Origin: Tomitella biformata AHU 1821
GTDB taxonomy: Bacteria; Actinomycetota; Actinomycetes; Mycobacteriales; Mycobacteriaceae
Direction: 5' to 3'
Length of the DNA stretch: 53,702 nt
NCBI RefSeq assembly: GCF_000524475.1
Contig: NZ_BAVQ01000061.1
Span: 1 to 53,702, forward strand
Translations under genes and position numbers: made by a program
The notes under the pieces: model-generated
Database searches by the model: none
What the model was told of the DNA's origin: nothing
What the model saw: the letters and a program-made list of their open reading frames with translations, nothing else
Part shown: in pieces, positions 33,656-42,112 of the stretch
Layout: each line of letters begins with the position of its first letter
How positions within the stretch are numbered: the first letter of the stretch is position 1

Positions 33656-33688
33656 GAGATCGGAGTTCGAATCTCCGCCGCGCCCACC
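33656..33688 (+). other. Possible tRNA 3'-end remnant (T-arm-like)
   Basis: CGGAG-TTCGAAT-CTCCG (33661-33677) is a perfect five-bp stem with the consensus T-loop, preceded by a GAGAT like a variable loop and followed by CCGCGCCCACC like an acceptor end. No matching 5' half (GGCGCGG-type acceptor, D-arm, anticodon arm) lies upstream, so it is not a functional tRNA. It could be a decayed tRNA end or att remnant, or chance. Confidence 0.3.
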
Positions 33689-33719
33689 TGGCGCCACTAT
33701 CGAAAAGGTAGATGACGTG

Positions 33720-33734
33720 GTTAACTATGTCAAC
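33720..33734. promoter_or_regulatory. Operator-like palindrome in the crotonase/ACAD divergent promoter
   Basis: GTTAACTATGTCAAC is an inverted repeat (GTTAAC and GTCAAC around TAT). Read on the minus strand it contains ACATAGTTAACCA followed by a GTCA, the same string as at 38576-38588. It lies 26 bases before ATG 33760 and 88 before GTG 33632. Confidence 0.65.
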
Positions 33735-33759
33735 AGAATTAATCGACCATAGGAGCGCC

Positions 33760-34815
33760 ATGGACTTCGTGCTGAGCGACGAGCAGGTAGCCCTTGCCGA
33801 GGCCGAACGCGCCTGGCTTGCAAAGAACTCCCCCCTCCAGGAACGCCGCAAGGCCATCGACGACGGGCCCGCGCGAATCTCACCCGCCAGCCTTCGCCAC
33901 CTCGTCGAGTCAGGCCTGCCGGGCCTTCTCACCGAGGAGCTGGGCGGCACCCATGTCGACCTGCTGGTGCTGGTCGAGGAGCACGGCCGCGCCGCCAGCG
34001 CGGCCCCCCTCGCGGAGCTCGCCGCGGCGGCCCGGCTGCTCGAGCGGATCGGCCACCCCGCCCTCGCCGACGCCGCCGCGGGGACCAACCTGGTCCTGCC
34101 CGCCGTCGGCTCGATCGAGGACTCCGCGCTGCACGCGGATATCGAGGGCACGTCGCTCCGGGTGCGCGGCACCACCGCCCCCATCACCGGACTGATCGAC
34201 GCCCAGCGAATCCTGCTCGCCGTGTCCACCCTCGACGGCGTCGACGTCGCCGCGGTGGTCGACCTCGACGCCGTTGACGTTCGGGTCCTCGAGACCCTCG
34301 ACCTGACGCGCGCGTGGGCCGTCGCCGACGTCGATCTGAACCTGGGTCCGGACGACTGGCACCTCCTCCCGAGCGGCAGTCTGGACGTCCTGCGCGATCA
34401 ACTGGCGACCTTCCGCGCCGTCGACGCGCTGGGCGCCGCCGAGGCGCTCCTCGACCTCACTGTCGAGTACGCCGGGCAGCGCACCCAGTTCAACCAGCCC
34501 ATCGGCAGCTTCCAGGCCGTCAAGCACCAGTGCGCCAACATGGCCCTGTCGATCGAGGCCGCGCGGGCCGCGATCTGGGCCGCGGCGGTGGCCCTCGACG
34601 GCGACTGCGCCGCCACCCGCGCGCGCGCCGTCGCGGCGGCGGCGGCCTTCACGGGCGAGGGCACCAGCTCCGCCGCCCAGACCGCGCTGCAGATCCACGG
34701 CGGCATCGGGTTCACCTGGGAGCACGACGTGCACCTACTCATCCGGCGCATCAAGGTGGACGAGCTCCTCGACGGCTCGGTGAGCTATCACCGCCGCCGC
34801 CTCGTCAACATCTGA
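33760..34815 (+). CDS. Acyl-CoA dehydrogenase, non-catalytic-type subunit
   Basis: 351 residues from ATG 33760 (AGGAG upstream). QFNQPIGSFQAVKHQCANM and IHGGIGFTWEHDVHL mark it as an ACAD of the FadE/ChsE heteromer group. No catalytic glutamate is seen: helix G reads RAVDALGAAEA and the C-terminal site reads KVDELLDGS. In actinobacterial steroid pathways such subunits pair with a catalytic one to form alpha2-beta2 enzymes. The likely partner here is 38684-39874. It is a one-gene unit closed by a strong hairpin. Confidence 0.87.
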   Translation: MDFVLSDEQVALAEAERAWLAKNSPLQERRKAIDDGPARISPASLRHLVESGLPGLLTEELGGTHVDLLVLVEEHGRAASAAPLAELAAAARLLERIGHPALADAAAGTNLVLPAVGSIEDSALHADIEGTSLRVRGTTAPITGLIDAQRILLAVSTLDGVDVAAVVDLDAVDVRVLETLDLTRAWAVADVDLNLGPDDWHLLPSGSLDVLRDQLATFRAVDALGAAEALLDLTVEYAGQRTQFNQPIGSFQAVKHQCANMALSIEAARAAIWAAAVALDGDCAATRARAVAAAAAFTGEGTSSAAQTALQIHGGIGFTWEHDVHLLIRRIKVDELLDGSVSYHRRRLVNI

Positions 34816-34826
34816 CCAACTCATCA

Positions 34827-34872
34827 GCGAAAGGCCGGGGCCCCACGGAATCGGTGGGGCCCCGGCCTTCGC
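34827..34872. terminator. Strong terminator between convergent genes
   Basis: A near-perfect stem of about 19 bp (GCGAAAGGCCGGGGCCCCAC at 34827-34846 against 34854-34872, one bulged A) with a seven-base loop, followed by TTTG, between the ACAD and the crotonase on the other strand. Confidence 0.88.
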
Positions 34873-34892
34873 TTTGCTGGCGCGGGGCTAGG

Positions 34893-35690
34893 TCAGCGCG
34901 CCTGCCACACCGCCTCGCGCTTCTCCGCGAACGCTCGGGGGCCTTCCTTAGCGTCCTCGGTGTGCATTAGGCCATCCCACTCGGCCGCCGTCTGCGCCCA
35001 CTTGCCAGCCTCCCCGGCACGCAGGCCACCCTCGATGCCGTAGGCGATCCGCTTGCTGGCCTGCACCGACAGCGGAGCGTTCACGGCGATCCGCTGCGCC
35101 AGGTCGATCGCCGCCTTGACGGACTTCCCCTCGGGCACAACCTGGTTGACCAGGCCGACCTCGAGCGCGCGGGCCGCGGAGATCGGCTCGCCGGTGAAGA
35201 TCATCTCCATCGCCAGGCGCTGCGAGATCTGCGCCGTCAGGCGGAAGACGCCGCCGGCACCGGCGAGCAGGCCGCGCTTGACCTCGGGCAGGCCGAAGGT
35301 GGCGTTCTCCGCCGCAACGATGAGGTCGGCGGCCAGGACCAGCTCCGTGCCCCCGCCTAGGGCCGCCCCGTTGACCGCGGCGATCGTCGGCTTGTCCGTG
35401 TAGTGCTTGACGAAGCCGGCGAAGCCCCACTCGTGGTGGCCCGGCGCGTAGGTCGACTCGCCGCGGCCGATCGCCTTGAGGTCCGCGCCCGCGCAGAAGG
35501 ACTTGTCGCCCGCGCCGGTGATGACGATCGCGCGCACCTCGGGATCGGCCGAGGCCTCCTCCAACGCGCTGCCGACGGCCGCACTCACCTCGGAGTTGAC
35601 CGCGTTGCGGGCGTCCGGGCGGTTGATGGTGATCACCATGACGTTGCCGACGCGTTCGACGAGCGCGCCCGGCTGGTTGTTCTCGGTCAT
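34893..35690 (-). CDS. Enoyl-CoA hydratase
   Basis: 265 residues from ATG 35690 (GGGAG upstream). Both hydratase glutamates are present: E116 in LGGGTELVLA and E136 in FGLPEVKRGL; the oxyanion loop is FCAGADLKAIG. It adds water to a 2-enoyl-CoA to give the 3-hydroxyacyl-CoA. It is the only crotonase in the window with a complete canonical site, so it may carry the main hydration step. It lies 28 bases downstream of the thiolase gene in the operon ligase, thiolase, hydratase. Confidence 0.92.
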   Translation of the reverse strand: MTENNQPGALVERVGNVMVITINRPDARNAVNSEVSAAVGSALEEASADPEVRAIVITGAGDKSFCAGADLKAIGRGESTYAPGHHEWGFAGFVKHYTDKPTIAAVNGAALGGGTELVLAADLIVAAENATFGLPEVKRGLLAGAGGVFRLTAQISQRLAMEMIFTGEPISAARALEVGLVNQVVPEGKSVKAAIDLAQRIAVNAPLSVQASKRIAYGIEGGLRAGEAGKWAQTAAEWDGLMHTEDAKEGPRAFAEKREAVWQAR

Positions 35691-35718
35691 TGCTGTCTCC
35701 CTAGTGTGGACTGCAGTG

Positions 35719-36873
35719 TCAGTTCGCGTCGAGCAGCTCGAGGATGGTGGCGTTGGCCTGGCCGCCGCCCTCGCACATCGTCTGCAGCCCATAGCGAATG
35801 TTGTTGCGGCGCATGTGGTGCAGCATGTCGGTCAGGATCCGGCCGCCTGAGCCGCCAAGCGGGTGGCCGAGGGCGATCGCGCCGCCATTGGGGTTCACCC
35901 GCGCGGGGTCCGCGCCGATCTCCGCCAGCCAGGCCAGCGGCACACTGGCGAAAGCCTCGTTGACCTCGAAGACGCCGATGTCCTCCACGGTCAGCCCCGC
36001 CTTGGCAAGCGCCTTCTGGGTCGCGGGGATCGGGGCGGTCAGCATGATCAGCGGGTCGTCCCCGACGACGGCGACGGTGTGGATGCGCGCGAGCGGCTTC
36101 GCACCGTGGCGGGCGGCCGCCTCCTCGCTCATGATGAGTAGCGCTGAGGCGCCGTCGGAGATCTGCGAGGCGTTGCCGGCGTGGATGACGCCGTCCTCCT
36201 TGAAGACTGTCTTGAGCTTGCCGAGAGACTCCATTGAGGAGCCGCGTCGAATGCCCTCGTCCAGGGAGATCACGGTGCCGTCGGGCGTGGTGATCGGGAC
36301 GATCTGGTCGGCGAAGTGCCCGGCGTCCTGCGCCGCGGCGGCCCGCTCATGCGACTGGACCGAGAACGCGTCCAACTGCGCGCGGGTCAGGCCCCACTTC
36401 TCCGCGATCTGCTCCGCGCCCACGCCCTGGTTGGGTCGAACACCGTTGTAGCGCTCCATGAACGCGGGGCTGTAGGGGCTGCCCTCGAATGTGCCCGCCG
36501 AGCCCATCGGCACGCGGGACATAGACTCGACCCCGCCCGCCACAGCCACGTCGTAGTGCCCCGCCACGACACTGGCGACGGCGAAGTTGAGCGCCTGCTG
36601 CGAGGACCCGCACTGGCGGTCCACGGTCACGCCCGGGACCGACTCCGGCCAGCCGGCGGCCAGGACCGAGTTGCGGGCGATGTCGTTGGCCTGGTCGCCC
36701 ACCTGCTGCACACAGCCCCAGATGACGTCCTCGACCACAACGGGGTCGATGCCCGCACGCTCAACCAGCGCGTTGAGGACCGCGGCCGAAAGATCGGCCG
36801 GGTGGACAGTGGAGAGGCCGCCGTTGCGCCGGCCGACGGGGCTGCGCACCGCTTCTACGATGACTGCGGACAT
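35719..36873 (-). CDS. Acetyl-CoA acetyltransferase (thiolase)
   Basis: 384 residues from ATG 36873 with AAGGAG seven bases upstream. Catalytic C88 in DRQCGSSQQA, NEAFAS, GHPLGGSGG and C367 in CEGGGQANA form a full degradative thiolase site. It resembles FadA5/FadA6-type enzymes of steroid breakdown and is a paralogue of 3337-4488. It lies between the hydratase and an acyl-CoA ligase in one operon, so ligation, hydration and thiolysis of the same acid are probably linked. Confidence 0.92.
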   Translation of the reverse strand: MSAVIVEAVRSPVGRRNGGLSTVHPADLSAAVLNALVERAGIDPVVVEDVIWGCVQQVGDQANDIARNSVLAAGWPESVPGVTVDRQCGSSQQALNFAVASVVAGHYDVAVAGGVESMSRVPMGSAGTFEGSPYSPAFMERYNGVRPNQGVGAEQIAEKWGLTRAQLDAFSVQSHERAAAAQDAGHFADQIVPITTPDGTVISLDEGIRRGSSMESLGKLKTVFKEDGVIHAGNASQISDGASALLIMSEEAAARHGAKPLARIHTVAVVGDDPLIMLTAPIPATQKALAKAGLTVEDIGVFEVNEAFASVPLAWLAEIGADPARVNPNGGAIALGHPLGGSGGRILTDMLHHMRRNNIRYGLQTMCEGGGQANATILELLDAN

Positions 36874-36944
36874 GTTGTGCTCCTTATCTTTCCGGGGCAA
36901 CCCGGGTGTTGAGTGATTTCGCGAACGATGTGGATGCGTCGGGG

Positions 36945-38462
36945 TCAGACCCGGGCCGCCTCGAGGTCCGCCACCAGCTCCAGCAGGCGGCGGCGGTCGA
37001 TCTTGAGCGACACCCCCCGCGGGAGCTCGTCGACGGTATGGATGACGACGGGCACCTCGTAGGCGGTGAGCTGGCCGCGCAGGAACACCTTCACCTCGTC
37101 CGCGTCGAGCGGGGCGGCACCATCCACCAGCTCGACGACCGCCACGGGGACCTGGCCCAGCCGGTCATCGTCCTTGCCGTAGACGCTGGCGTCGAGGACC
37201 GAGGGGTGCGCGCGCAACGCCTCCGTGACCACGTCGGGATGCACCTTGAAGCCGCCGCGGACAATCGCGTCATCCGCTCGGCCGTCGAGGTAGAGGAAGC
37301 CGTCCTCGTCCAGGTGGGCGAGGTCGCTGGTGAGCGTCCAGCTGTCCTCGCCCCGGCCCGTCTGGCCCGCGCGGACCTCGAGCTTGCCGGTCTCGCCGAC
37401 CGGCAGTACGTTGCCGTCGTCGCCGACCACGCGCAGCCGCACCCCGGGGAACGGCTGTCCGACGCTGCCGCGTTTGCGCGCCCACCACTCGGTGTGGAGC
37501 GGCTTGGTCCACCCGGCGATCGCGCCGGAGAACTCGGTGGCGCCGTACATGATCAGCGCGGGAATGCCGTAGCGGCGGGTGAACTCGTCCGCGAGGTCCG
37601 GGCTGAGCCGGGTCGTCCCCGCGGTGACCGCCCGCAGGCTCGCCAACTTCTCGGCCGGTACCTCGGCACTGAGCAGCGAGCGCATCGCCGGCGGCGGCAG
37701 GCTGGCCACCCGCAGTTGATGTTCGGACACCGCAGCGACCCAGCCGTCGACGGTGAATCTCGGGAGCAGCACGATGGGCCGCGCCTCGGTGAGCGCCTGC
37801 AGCACGGGCCAGAGGCCGCCGATGTGGACTAGGGCCAGGAACACCAGCGACACCCGCCCGGTGAGCGGATCGCGTTTCGGCCCAGCCGCCCCGGTGTGGC
37901 CGTGGACGGCGGACATCGCGGAGTCCAGCTGGCGCCACGTCAGGGGCACCCGCTTCGGCGGGCCGGTAGTGCCCGAGGTGAACATCTCCACCGCGATGGG
38001 CGGCTCCGCGGCCGGCGGCGTCGGAATCGTCACCACACCACTGCCGCCAGTGCGCTGCAGCACGTCTGCCCCGTCCACGGCGAACCCGACGATGCCCGCA
38101 TTCGCGGTGGCCGAGAAGAATTCCGGCTCCGCCCAGACGCTCGCGGGGCCCAGCACCACCTGCGGCAGGGAGTTCACCAGGTCCGCCGTCAGACGCGCAG
38201 TCGGCTGCATCGGGTTGAGCGTGACGATCGTCCGGCCCTTGCCCAGGATGGCCACCATCGCCGCCACGGACTCCATCCGATTGCCCAGCACCACGCCGAT
38301 GCGCGAGCCCTCGCCGCAACCGACCCGGGTCAGCTCCGCGTCGAGACGTTCGACCAGTTGGCGGACCTCGCCCCAGCGGACCCAGCGCCCATCCTGCTGG
38401 ATCATCTCCGCAGCGTCGGGAGCCTGCCACAGGGCGCCCATCCCATCCCTGATTCCCACCAT
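36945..38462 (-). CDS. Acyl-CoA synthetase (AMP-forming ligase)
   Basis: 505 residues from ATG 38462 (GGAGG six bases upstream). The ATP loop is TSGTTGPPKRV; YGATEFSG, YLDGRADDAIVRGGFKVHP (hinge) and PRGVSLKIDRR with the catalytic lysine near the C-terminus complete the ANL fold. It activates a carboxylic acid to acyl-AMP and then acyl-CoA. Two direct operator-like repeats lie about 100 bases upstream. It is the first gene of the ligase, thiolase, hydratase operon, so it is the likely entry step for one of the acids made by the P450 sets. Confidence 0.9.
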   Translation of the reverse strand: MVGIRDGMGALWQAPDAAEMIQQDGRWVRWGEVRQLVERLDAELTRVGCGEGSRIGVVLGNRMESVAAMVAILGKGRTIVTLNPMQPTARLTADLVNSLPQVVLGPASVWAEPEFFSATANAGIVGFAVDGADVLQRTGGSGVVTIPTPPAAEPPIAVEMFTSGTTGPPKRVPLTWRQLDSAMSAVHGHTGAAGPKRDPLTGRVSLVFLALVHIGGLWPVLQALTEARPIVLLPRFTVDGWVAAVSEHQLRVASLPPPAMRSLLSAEVPAEKLASLRAVTAGTTRLSPDLADEFTRRYGIPALIMYGATEFSGAIAGWTKPLHTEWWARKRGSVGQPFPGVRLRVVGDDGNVLPVGETGKLEVRAGQTGRGEDSWTLTSDLAHLDEDGFLYLDGRADDAIVRGGFKVHPDVVTEALRAHPSVLDASVYGKDDDRLGQVPVAVVELVDGAAPLDADEVKVFLRGQLTAYEVPVVIHTVDELPRGVSLKIDRRRLLELVADLEAARV

Positions 38463-38540
38463 CGACCGCCTCCAGTTCTGCCGTCGGGACAGCCGCAGGC
38501 TCCCCGGCGCGCCTCTCAGGGCGTCGCTCGGCATTGGACC

Positions 38541-38588
38541 GCGCCATAGAATGGCGCATAGTTAAAAGATAGATTACATAGTTAACCA
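38541..38588. promoter_or_regulatory. Phased operator-like repeats in the ligase promoter
   Basis: CATAGTTAA occurs at 38557-38565 and again at 38577-38585, exactly 20 bases apart (two helical turns). The second copy is part of ACATAGTTAACCA, shared with the site near 33725. Next to them is a perfect inverted repeat, GCGCCAT-AGA-ATGGCGC, at 38541-38557. The block lies about 80-125 bases upstream of ATG 38462. Confidence 0.65.
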
Positions 38589-38632
38589 GGTCAAGACCTA
38601 TAGCTTTGAAGCATTCCCGAACTGACGAAGAC

Positions 38633-38657
38633 GGGAGGCTCGGAACCCGAGCCTCCC
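38633..38657 (-). terminator. Terminator after the ACAD gene
   Basis: A perfect 11-bp stem (GGGAGGCTCGG with its complement at 38647-38657) and a three-base loop, 27-51 bases beyond the stop of the minus-strand ACAD at 38684 and ahead of the ligase promoter. Confidence 0.85.
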
Positions 38658-38683
38658 CTACGTTCGACTTACGTGGCCCTGCG

Positions 38684-39874
38684 TCAGCGCGGCATCGCCA
38701 ACCCGCGTTCCGCGATGATGTTGCGCATGATCTCGGAGCTGCCGCCGGCGATGGTGTAGGCGCGGGCGTAGAGGAACTCGTCCTGCCAGCGGCCGCTGTC
38801 AATAGCGCCCGCATCGCCCTCGACCAGCACGCCGGCCTCGCCGCTGAGCTCGAGCGCGTAACGCGCGATCTCCACGCCCAACTCGCTGAACATGAGCTTC
38901 GCCATCGGCCCGTCGGAGACCCGCTCGGCCTTTCGGGACCAGCGGCTCACGTTGGCGTAGACCAGCGCGGAGAGCGCCTCGACCGCCGCGGTGAGCTGCC
39001 CGATCCGGTCTTGCACCGCGCCGTCCTCGATGGCGGGCCGGCCGTTCCTCGTGACCGCCCGGGCCAGGTCCGCCAGCGCGGACACGTTCTTCTGGAGGCG
39101 GGCCGCGCTGCCGGCGACGGCGCTGCGCTCATGCCCCAGACTGGAGTTCGCGATCGACCAGCCCTGGCTCAACTCGCCGATCAGCGCGTCCGCGCCAACC
39201 TCCACGTTATCTAAGAACACCTCGTTGAAGTCCTCGGTGCCCGTCATCTCGCGCAGCGGGCGCACGTCCACCCCGGCCAGTCGCATATCGATGATGAACG
39301 CGCTGATCCCGCGGTGCTTCGAGGCGTCGGGATCCGTGCGCGCGAGCAGGTAGCCGTAATCGGCCCACTGCCCGTTGGTGGTCCACACCTTCTGGCCGGT
39401 GATCCGGAAGCCGCCGTCCTCGGTGCGCGTGGCCTTGGTGCGCAGCGACGCGAGGTCGCTGCCGGAGCTGGGCTCGCTGAAGAGCTGGCAGAAGATCAGC
39501 TCGCCCGAGCGGATCCCCGGCAGGAAGGCCTCGCGTTGCGCCTCGGTGCCGAAATCGAGCAGCGCGTTCGAGACAAGCTTGGACGCGCCCTGCACGGCGG
39601 CCGGGGCCCGGCCGCGGGCCAGCTCCTCGCCGAGGATGACCTCACGCTCCATCGATGCCGGATTCCCCTGTCCGCCATAGCGTTCCGGCCAGGATTCGCC
39701 GACATAACCGGCGGCGAAGAGCTGCCGCGTCCACTCCTTCAACAGCGCGAGCTCCGCCTTGTCCTCCGCCGTGCGCACCCCGGCCTTGGGCGCGATCGCA
39801 GGGGCGTTGGCCACCACGAAGGCCCGCACCTCGGCGCGGAACTCCTCGAGCTCCGGCGTCATGCCGTAGTCCAT
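38684..39874 (-). CDS. Acyl-CoA dehydrogenase, catalytic-type subunit
   Basis: 396 residues from ATG 39874 (GTG 39877 is one codon longer). FSEPSSGSDLASL, VWTTNGQWADYG and YTIAGGSSEIMRNI are ACAD landmarks, and the catalytic glutamate is present in NSSLGHERSAVAG at the helix-G position. This layout matches FadE26/FadE28-like alpha subunits of heteromeric steroid-type dehydrogenases; the base-less protein at 33760 is a candidate beta subunit. Its start overlaps the stop of the upstream crotonase gene (TGATG), so the two are translationally coupled. Confidence 0.9.
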   Translation of the reverse strand: MDYGMTPELEEFRAEVRAFVVANAPAIAPKAGVRTAEDKAELALLKEWTRQLFAAGYVGESWPERYGGQGNPASMEREVILGEELARGRAPAAVQGASKLVSNALLDFGTEAQREAFLPGIRSGELIFCQLFSEPSSGSDLASLRTKATRTEDGGFRITGQKVWTTNGQWADYGYLLARTDPDASKHRGISAFIIDMRLAGVDVRPLREMTGTEDFNEVFLDNVEVGADALIGELSQGWSIANSSLGHERSAVAGSAARLQKNVSALADLARAVTRNGRPAIEDGAVQDRIGQLTAAVEALSALVYANVSRWSRKAERVSDGPMAKLMFSELGVEIARYALELSGEAGVLVEGDAGAIDSGRWQDEFLYARAYTIAGGSSEIMRNIIAERGLAMPR

Positions 39875-40656
39875 CACCGCACCTCGTACTTGCGCGTCGG
39901 CACCTCGGAGCGGGTGATCTGGGCCTTGCCGATCGGGTTGCCCAGCGAGGTGTAGGACATGCCGGTGGCCAGCGCCTGCGAGCGGGTGGCGTCCTTGGAC
40001 TCCCAGATCGCCCGGATGCTCCCCTGGATGGCGGCCGCGGGCTTGGCCGCGATCCGCGCGGCCAGGTCCTCCGCACGCGTCCAGAGCTCGGCGCGCGGCA
40101 CGATCTCGCTGACCAGGCCGATCTCGCGGGCCCGCTCCGCCGACATCCGCTCGTCGAGGCCCAGCAGGACCATCCGCAGCACCTCGCCGATGGGGATGCG
40201 GTGCGCGAGGCCGATCGGCTCGAGCGCCGCGACCATGCCATAGGAGACATGCGGGTCGAAGAACTGCGCGTCCTCGCTGGCGATGATGATGTCCGCCTCG
40301 TTCAGCCAGTACAGCGCGCCGCCCGCGACCATGCCGTGGACCGCGCAGACCAGCGGCTTCCAGCAGCCGTTCTGCTTCGGCGCGAGGTCTGCGCCCGGAT
40401 CCCGGCGGCTGAACACGTTCTCTGAGACATAGGTGCCCTCCTTGACATCCATCCCGGTGCTGAACGCGCGATCGCCGTTCGCCCGCAGGACCACGACGTG
40501 GACATCATCCGTCTCCGCCGCGTGGTGCCACAGCGCGCGGAACTCCGCACGCATGATGTTGGTGAACGAGTTCAGCCGATCCGGCCGGTTCAGCGTGATC
40601 GTCAGAACATGGTCGCGGTGCTCCGCGATCACCGTGGTCAAGCTGCTCAGCTCCAC
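39874..40656 (-). CDS. Crotonase-family protein with altered active site
   Basis: 260 residues from GTG 40656 (AGGAGG upstream). The oxyanion loop is AFSTGMDVKEG. Neither hydratase glutamate is present: the first site reads AGGALYWLNEAD and the second FFDPHVSYGMV. It belongs to the crotonase superfamily but is unlikely to be a simple hydratase; dehydratase, isomerase, ring-cleaving or retro-Claisen hydrolase activity is possible. Its stop overlaps the ACAD start. It lies 58 bases downstream of the double-hotdog hydratase gene, so hydration may be done by that enzyme instead. Confidence 0.85.
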   Translation of the reverse strand: MELSSLTTVIAEHRDHVLTITLNRPDRLNSFTNIMRAEFRALWHHAAETDDVHVVVLRANGDRAFSTGMDVKEGTYVSENVFSRRDPGADLAPKQNGCWKPLVCAVHGMVAGGALYWLNEADIIIASEDAQFFDPHVSYGMVAALEPIGLAHRIPIGEVLRMVLLGLDERMSAERAREIGLVSEIVPRAELWTRAEDLAARIAAKPAAAIQGSIRAIWESKDATRSQALATGMSYTSLGNPIGKAQITRSEVPTRKYEVR

Positions 40657-40714
40657 AGGGCCTCCTGAAGTTGGGACACACACCGTATTGAATTTCCGGG
40701 CCGACCTCGAGGGG

Positions 40715-41986
40715 TCACGCCTGCTGGGCGGAACGCGCCTGCGCGCGCAGCTCGCCGTGGCGCTTGAGCATCTGCGCGGCGATCCGCTCCCACTCCGCGG
40801 GCGCTGCGGGCAGCATCGCGAGGTCGAGCTCCCGACTTGGCAGCGAGATCGTCGCAGTCGCCGGGCAGGTGACCTCCCCGCGCTGGCTGGTGCCGCGCAG
40901 CTCGATGTCGATCAGGTGGCGATCGCCCTCGACCCGCTTGCCGACGACCTCACCGGTGAACACGTGGGTGTCGCCGAGGTAGTTGAATTTGCGGATCTGG
41001 CTGGACATCGTCTCGATCCAGCCGCCGTCGCCCATCCAGTCCGTGAGGACGTGGGTGAGCCAGCAATCGCGCATCATGCCGTAGTCGTACGCCGCGGGCA
41101 GGCCGATGGAGCGCGCGTACTCGCTGTCCCAGTGGATGCGCTGCGCGACGTCCGGGACGCCCTGCTCGTTGGGGATGTAGAACGGGGCGATGCGCTGGCG
41201 GTTCTTGTACGTCAGCCGCGAGGCCGACGGGGTGTACGGCGCGAAACCGTAACCGCCAGAGTGGAAGACCATCATGTCCGTGGCGGTCAACGGGCCCTTG
41301 GCCATCCGGTCCAGGCTGTCGCCGACCTGCACGTCGTCCCAGTAGCGGGGCTCGGCGCCCCGCGGCTTCTCCCCCGCGTAGATCTCATCGACCGCCGCGA
41401 TCTCCTCGGGGGTGTAGGAGGCCGGCTCGATCGCGTCGTACTTCTTGCGCTTTTTCGACTCGTGGCGCTCGGTGTGGATCGTGAGCACGCGCTGGGCCTG
41501 CACAACCTCGGCCCGCTGGTTGAATTGCACGTGCACTCGCGTGACCAGCAGGGAGCGGCCGGCGAACTCGGACTCCTTCAGCTCGACCTTCTCGAAGCCG
41601 TGGAAGGAGTAGATGGTGTCGCCGTCGTAGACCGGCCGGTACCAGTCCGTGCTGCTACCCGAGACGAACACGTGGATGCCGCGGAACGGGGGCCGACGAT
41701 GCTCACGGGGCATGCGGTCCGCCTTGAGTTCTTGGCGCACGGCGATGTTGAACATCGGGGGCGCGATCTGGCCGCCCCAGCGGGTGTCGCGGCCGTAGTC
41801 CTCGTCGACGAACAGCGGGTTGTCGTCGCCGTAGCTGCGCGCGAAGTTGCGCACCACGTCCGGCGTGATCCGGCTGAACTGCTCGCGCTGGGTGACCGCG
41901 TGGTAGATGCCCACGATGTCCCGGGCCCGTTGGATGTCCTCCTCGAGGAAGGTGTAAACCTCGGCTTCGGCTTCCGCTGTGGTCAT
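40715..41986 (-). CDS. Double-hotdog MaoC-like acyl-CoA dehydratase/hydratase
   Basis: 423 residues from ATG 41986 (GGAGG upstream). Two hotdog domains: an N-terminal one of the FAS1-like dehydratase type (FARSYGDDNPLFVDEDYG, about residues 45-65) and a C-terminal one starting near WDDVQVGD. In R-specific hydratases the motif ends G-D-x-N-P-L-H; here the histidine is replaced by phenylalanine. Family members hydrate bulky enoyl-CoA, including steroid side chains (ChsH1/ChsH2). It sits upstream of the crotonase and ACAD in one operon. The altered residue makes the chemistry uncertain. Confidence 0.85.
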   Translation of the reverse strand: MTTAEAEAEVYTFLEEDIQRARDIVGIYHAVTQREQFSRITPDVVRNFARSYGDDNPLFVDEDYGRDTRWGGQIAPPMFNIAVRQELKADRMPREHRRPPFRGIHVFVSGSSTDWYRPVYDGDTIYSFHGFEKVELKESEFAGRSLLVTRVHVQFNQRAEVVQAQRVLTIHTERHESKKRKKYDAIEPASYTPEEIAAVDEIYAGEKPRGAEPRYWDDVQVGDSLDRMAKGPLTATDMMVFHSGGYGFAPYTPSASRLTYKNRQRIAPFYIPNEQGVPDVAQRIHWDSEYARSIGLPAAYDYGMMRDCWLTHVLTDWMGDGGWIETMSSQIRKFNYLGDTHVFTGEVVGKRVEGDRHLIDIELRGTSQRGEVTCPATATISLPSRELDLAMLPAAPAEWERIAAQMLKRHGELRAQARSAQQA

Positions 41987-42078
41987 GGGATCCTCCGTGA
42001 TCGTTTGGCGCTCGAATGCGATGACTGGCGATGTGCCCACCGCGGTGGGCGACGCGGCCCAGCTCCACCCCATAGTAA

Positions 42079-42092
42079 GTCAACCTAGTAAC
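42079..42092. promoter_or_regulatory. Operator-like site upstream of the MaoC operon
   Basis: GTCAACCTAGTAAC resembles the window's GTTGAC-ATA-GTTAAC sites with one base deleted and two changed. It lies about 93 bases before ATG 41986 and ahead of a new minus-strand operon. A weaker match than the others. Confidence 0.45.
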
Positions 42093-42112
42093 AGATGTAA
42101 AGGCTGATGGCG

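Noticed and set aside
33640-33692. Complete tRNA gene
   Set aside because: Only a T-arm and acceptor-like tail are seen; no D-arm, anticodon arm or pairing 5' acceptor strand can be drawn upstream.
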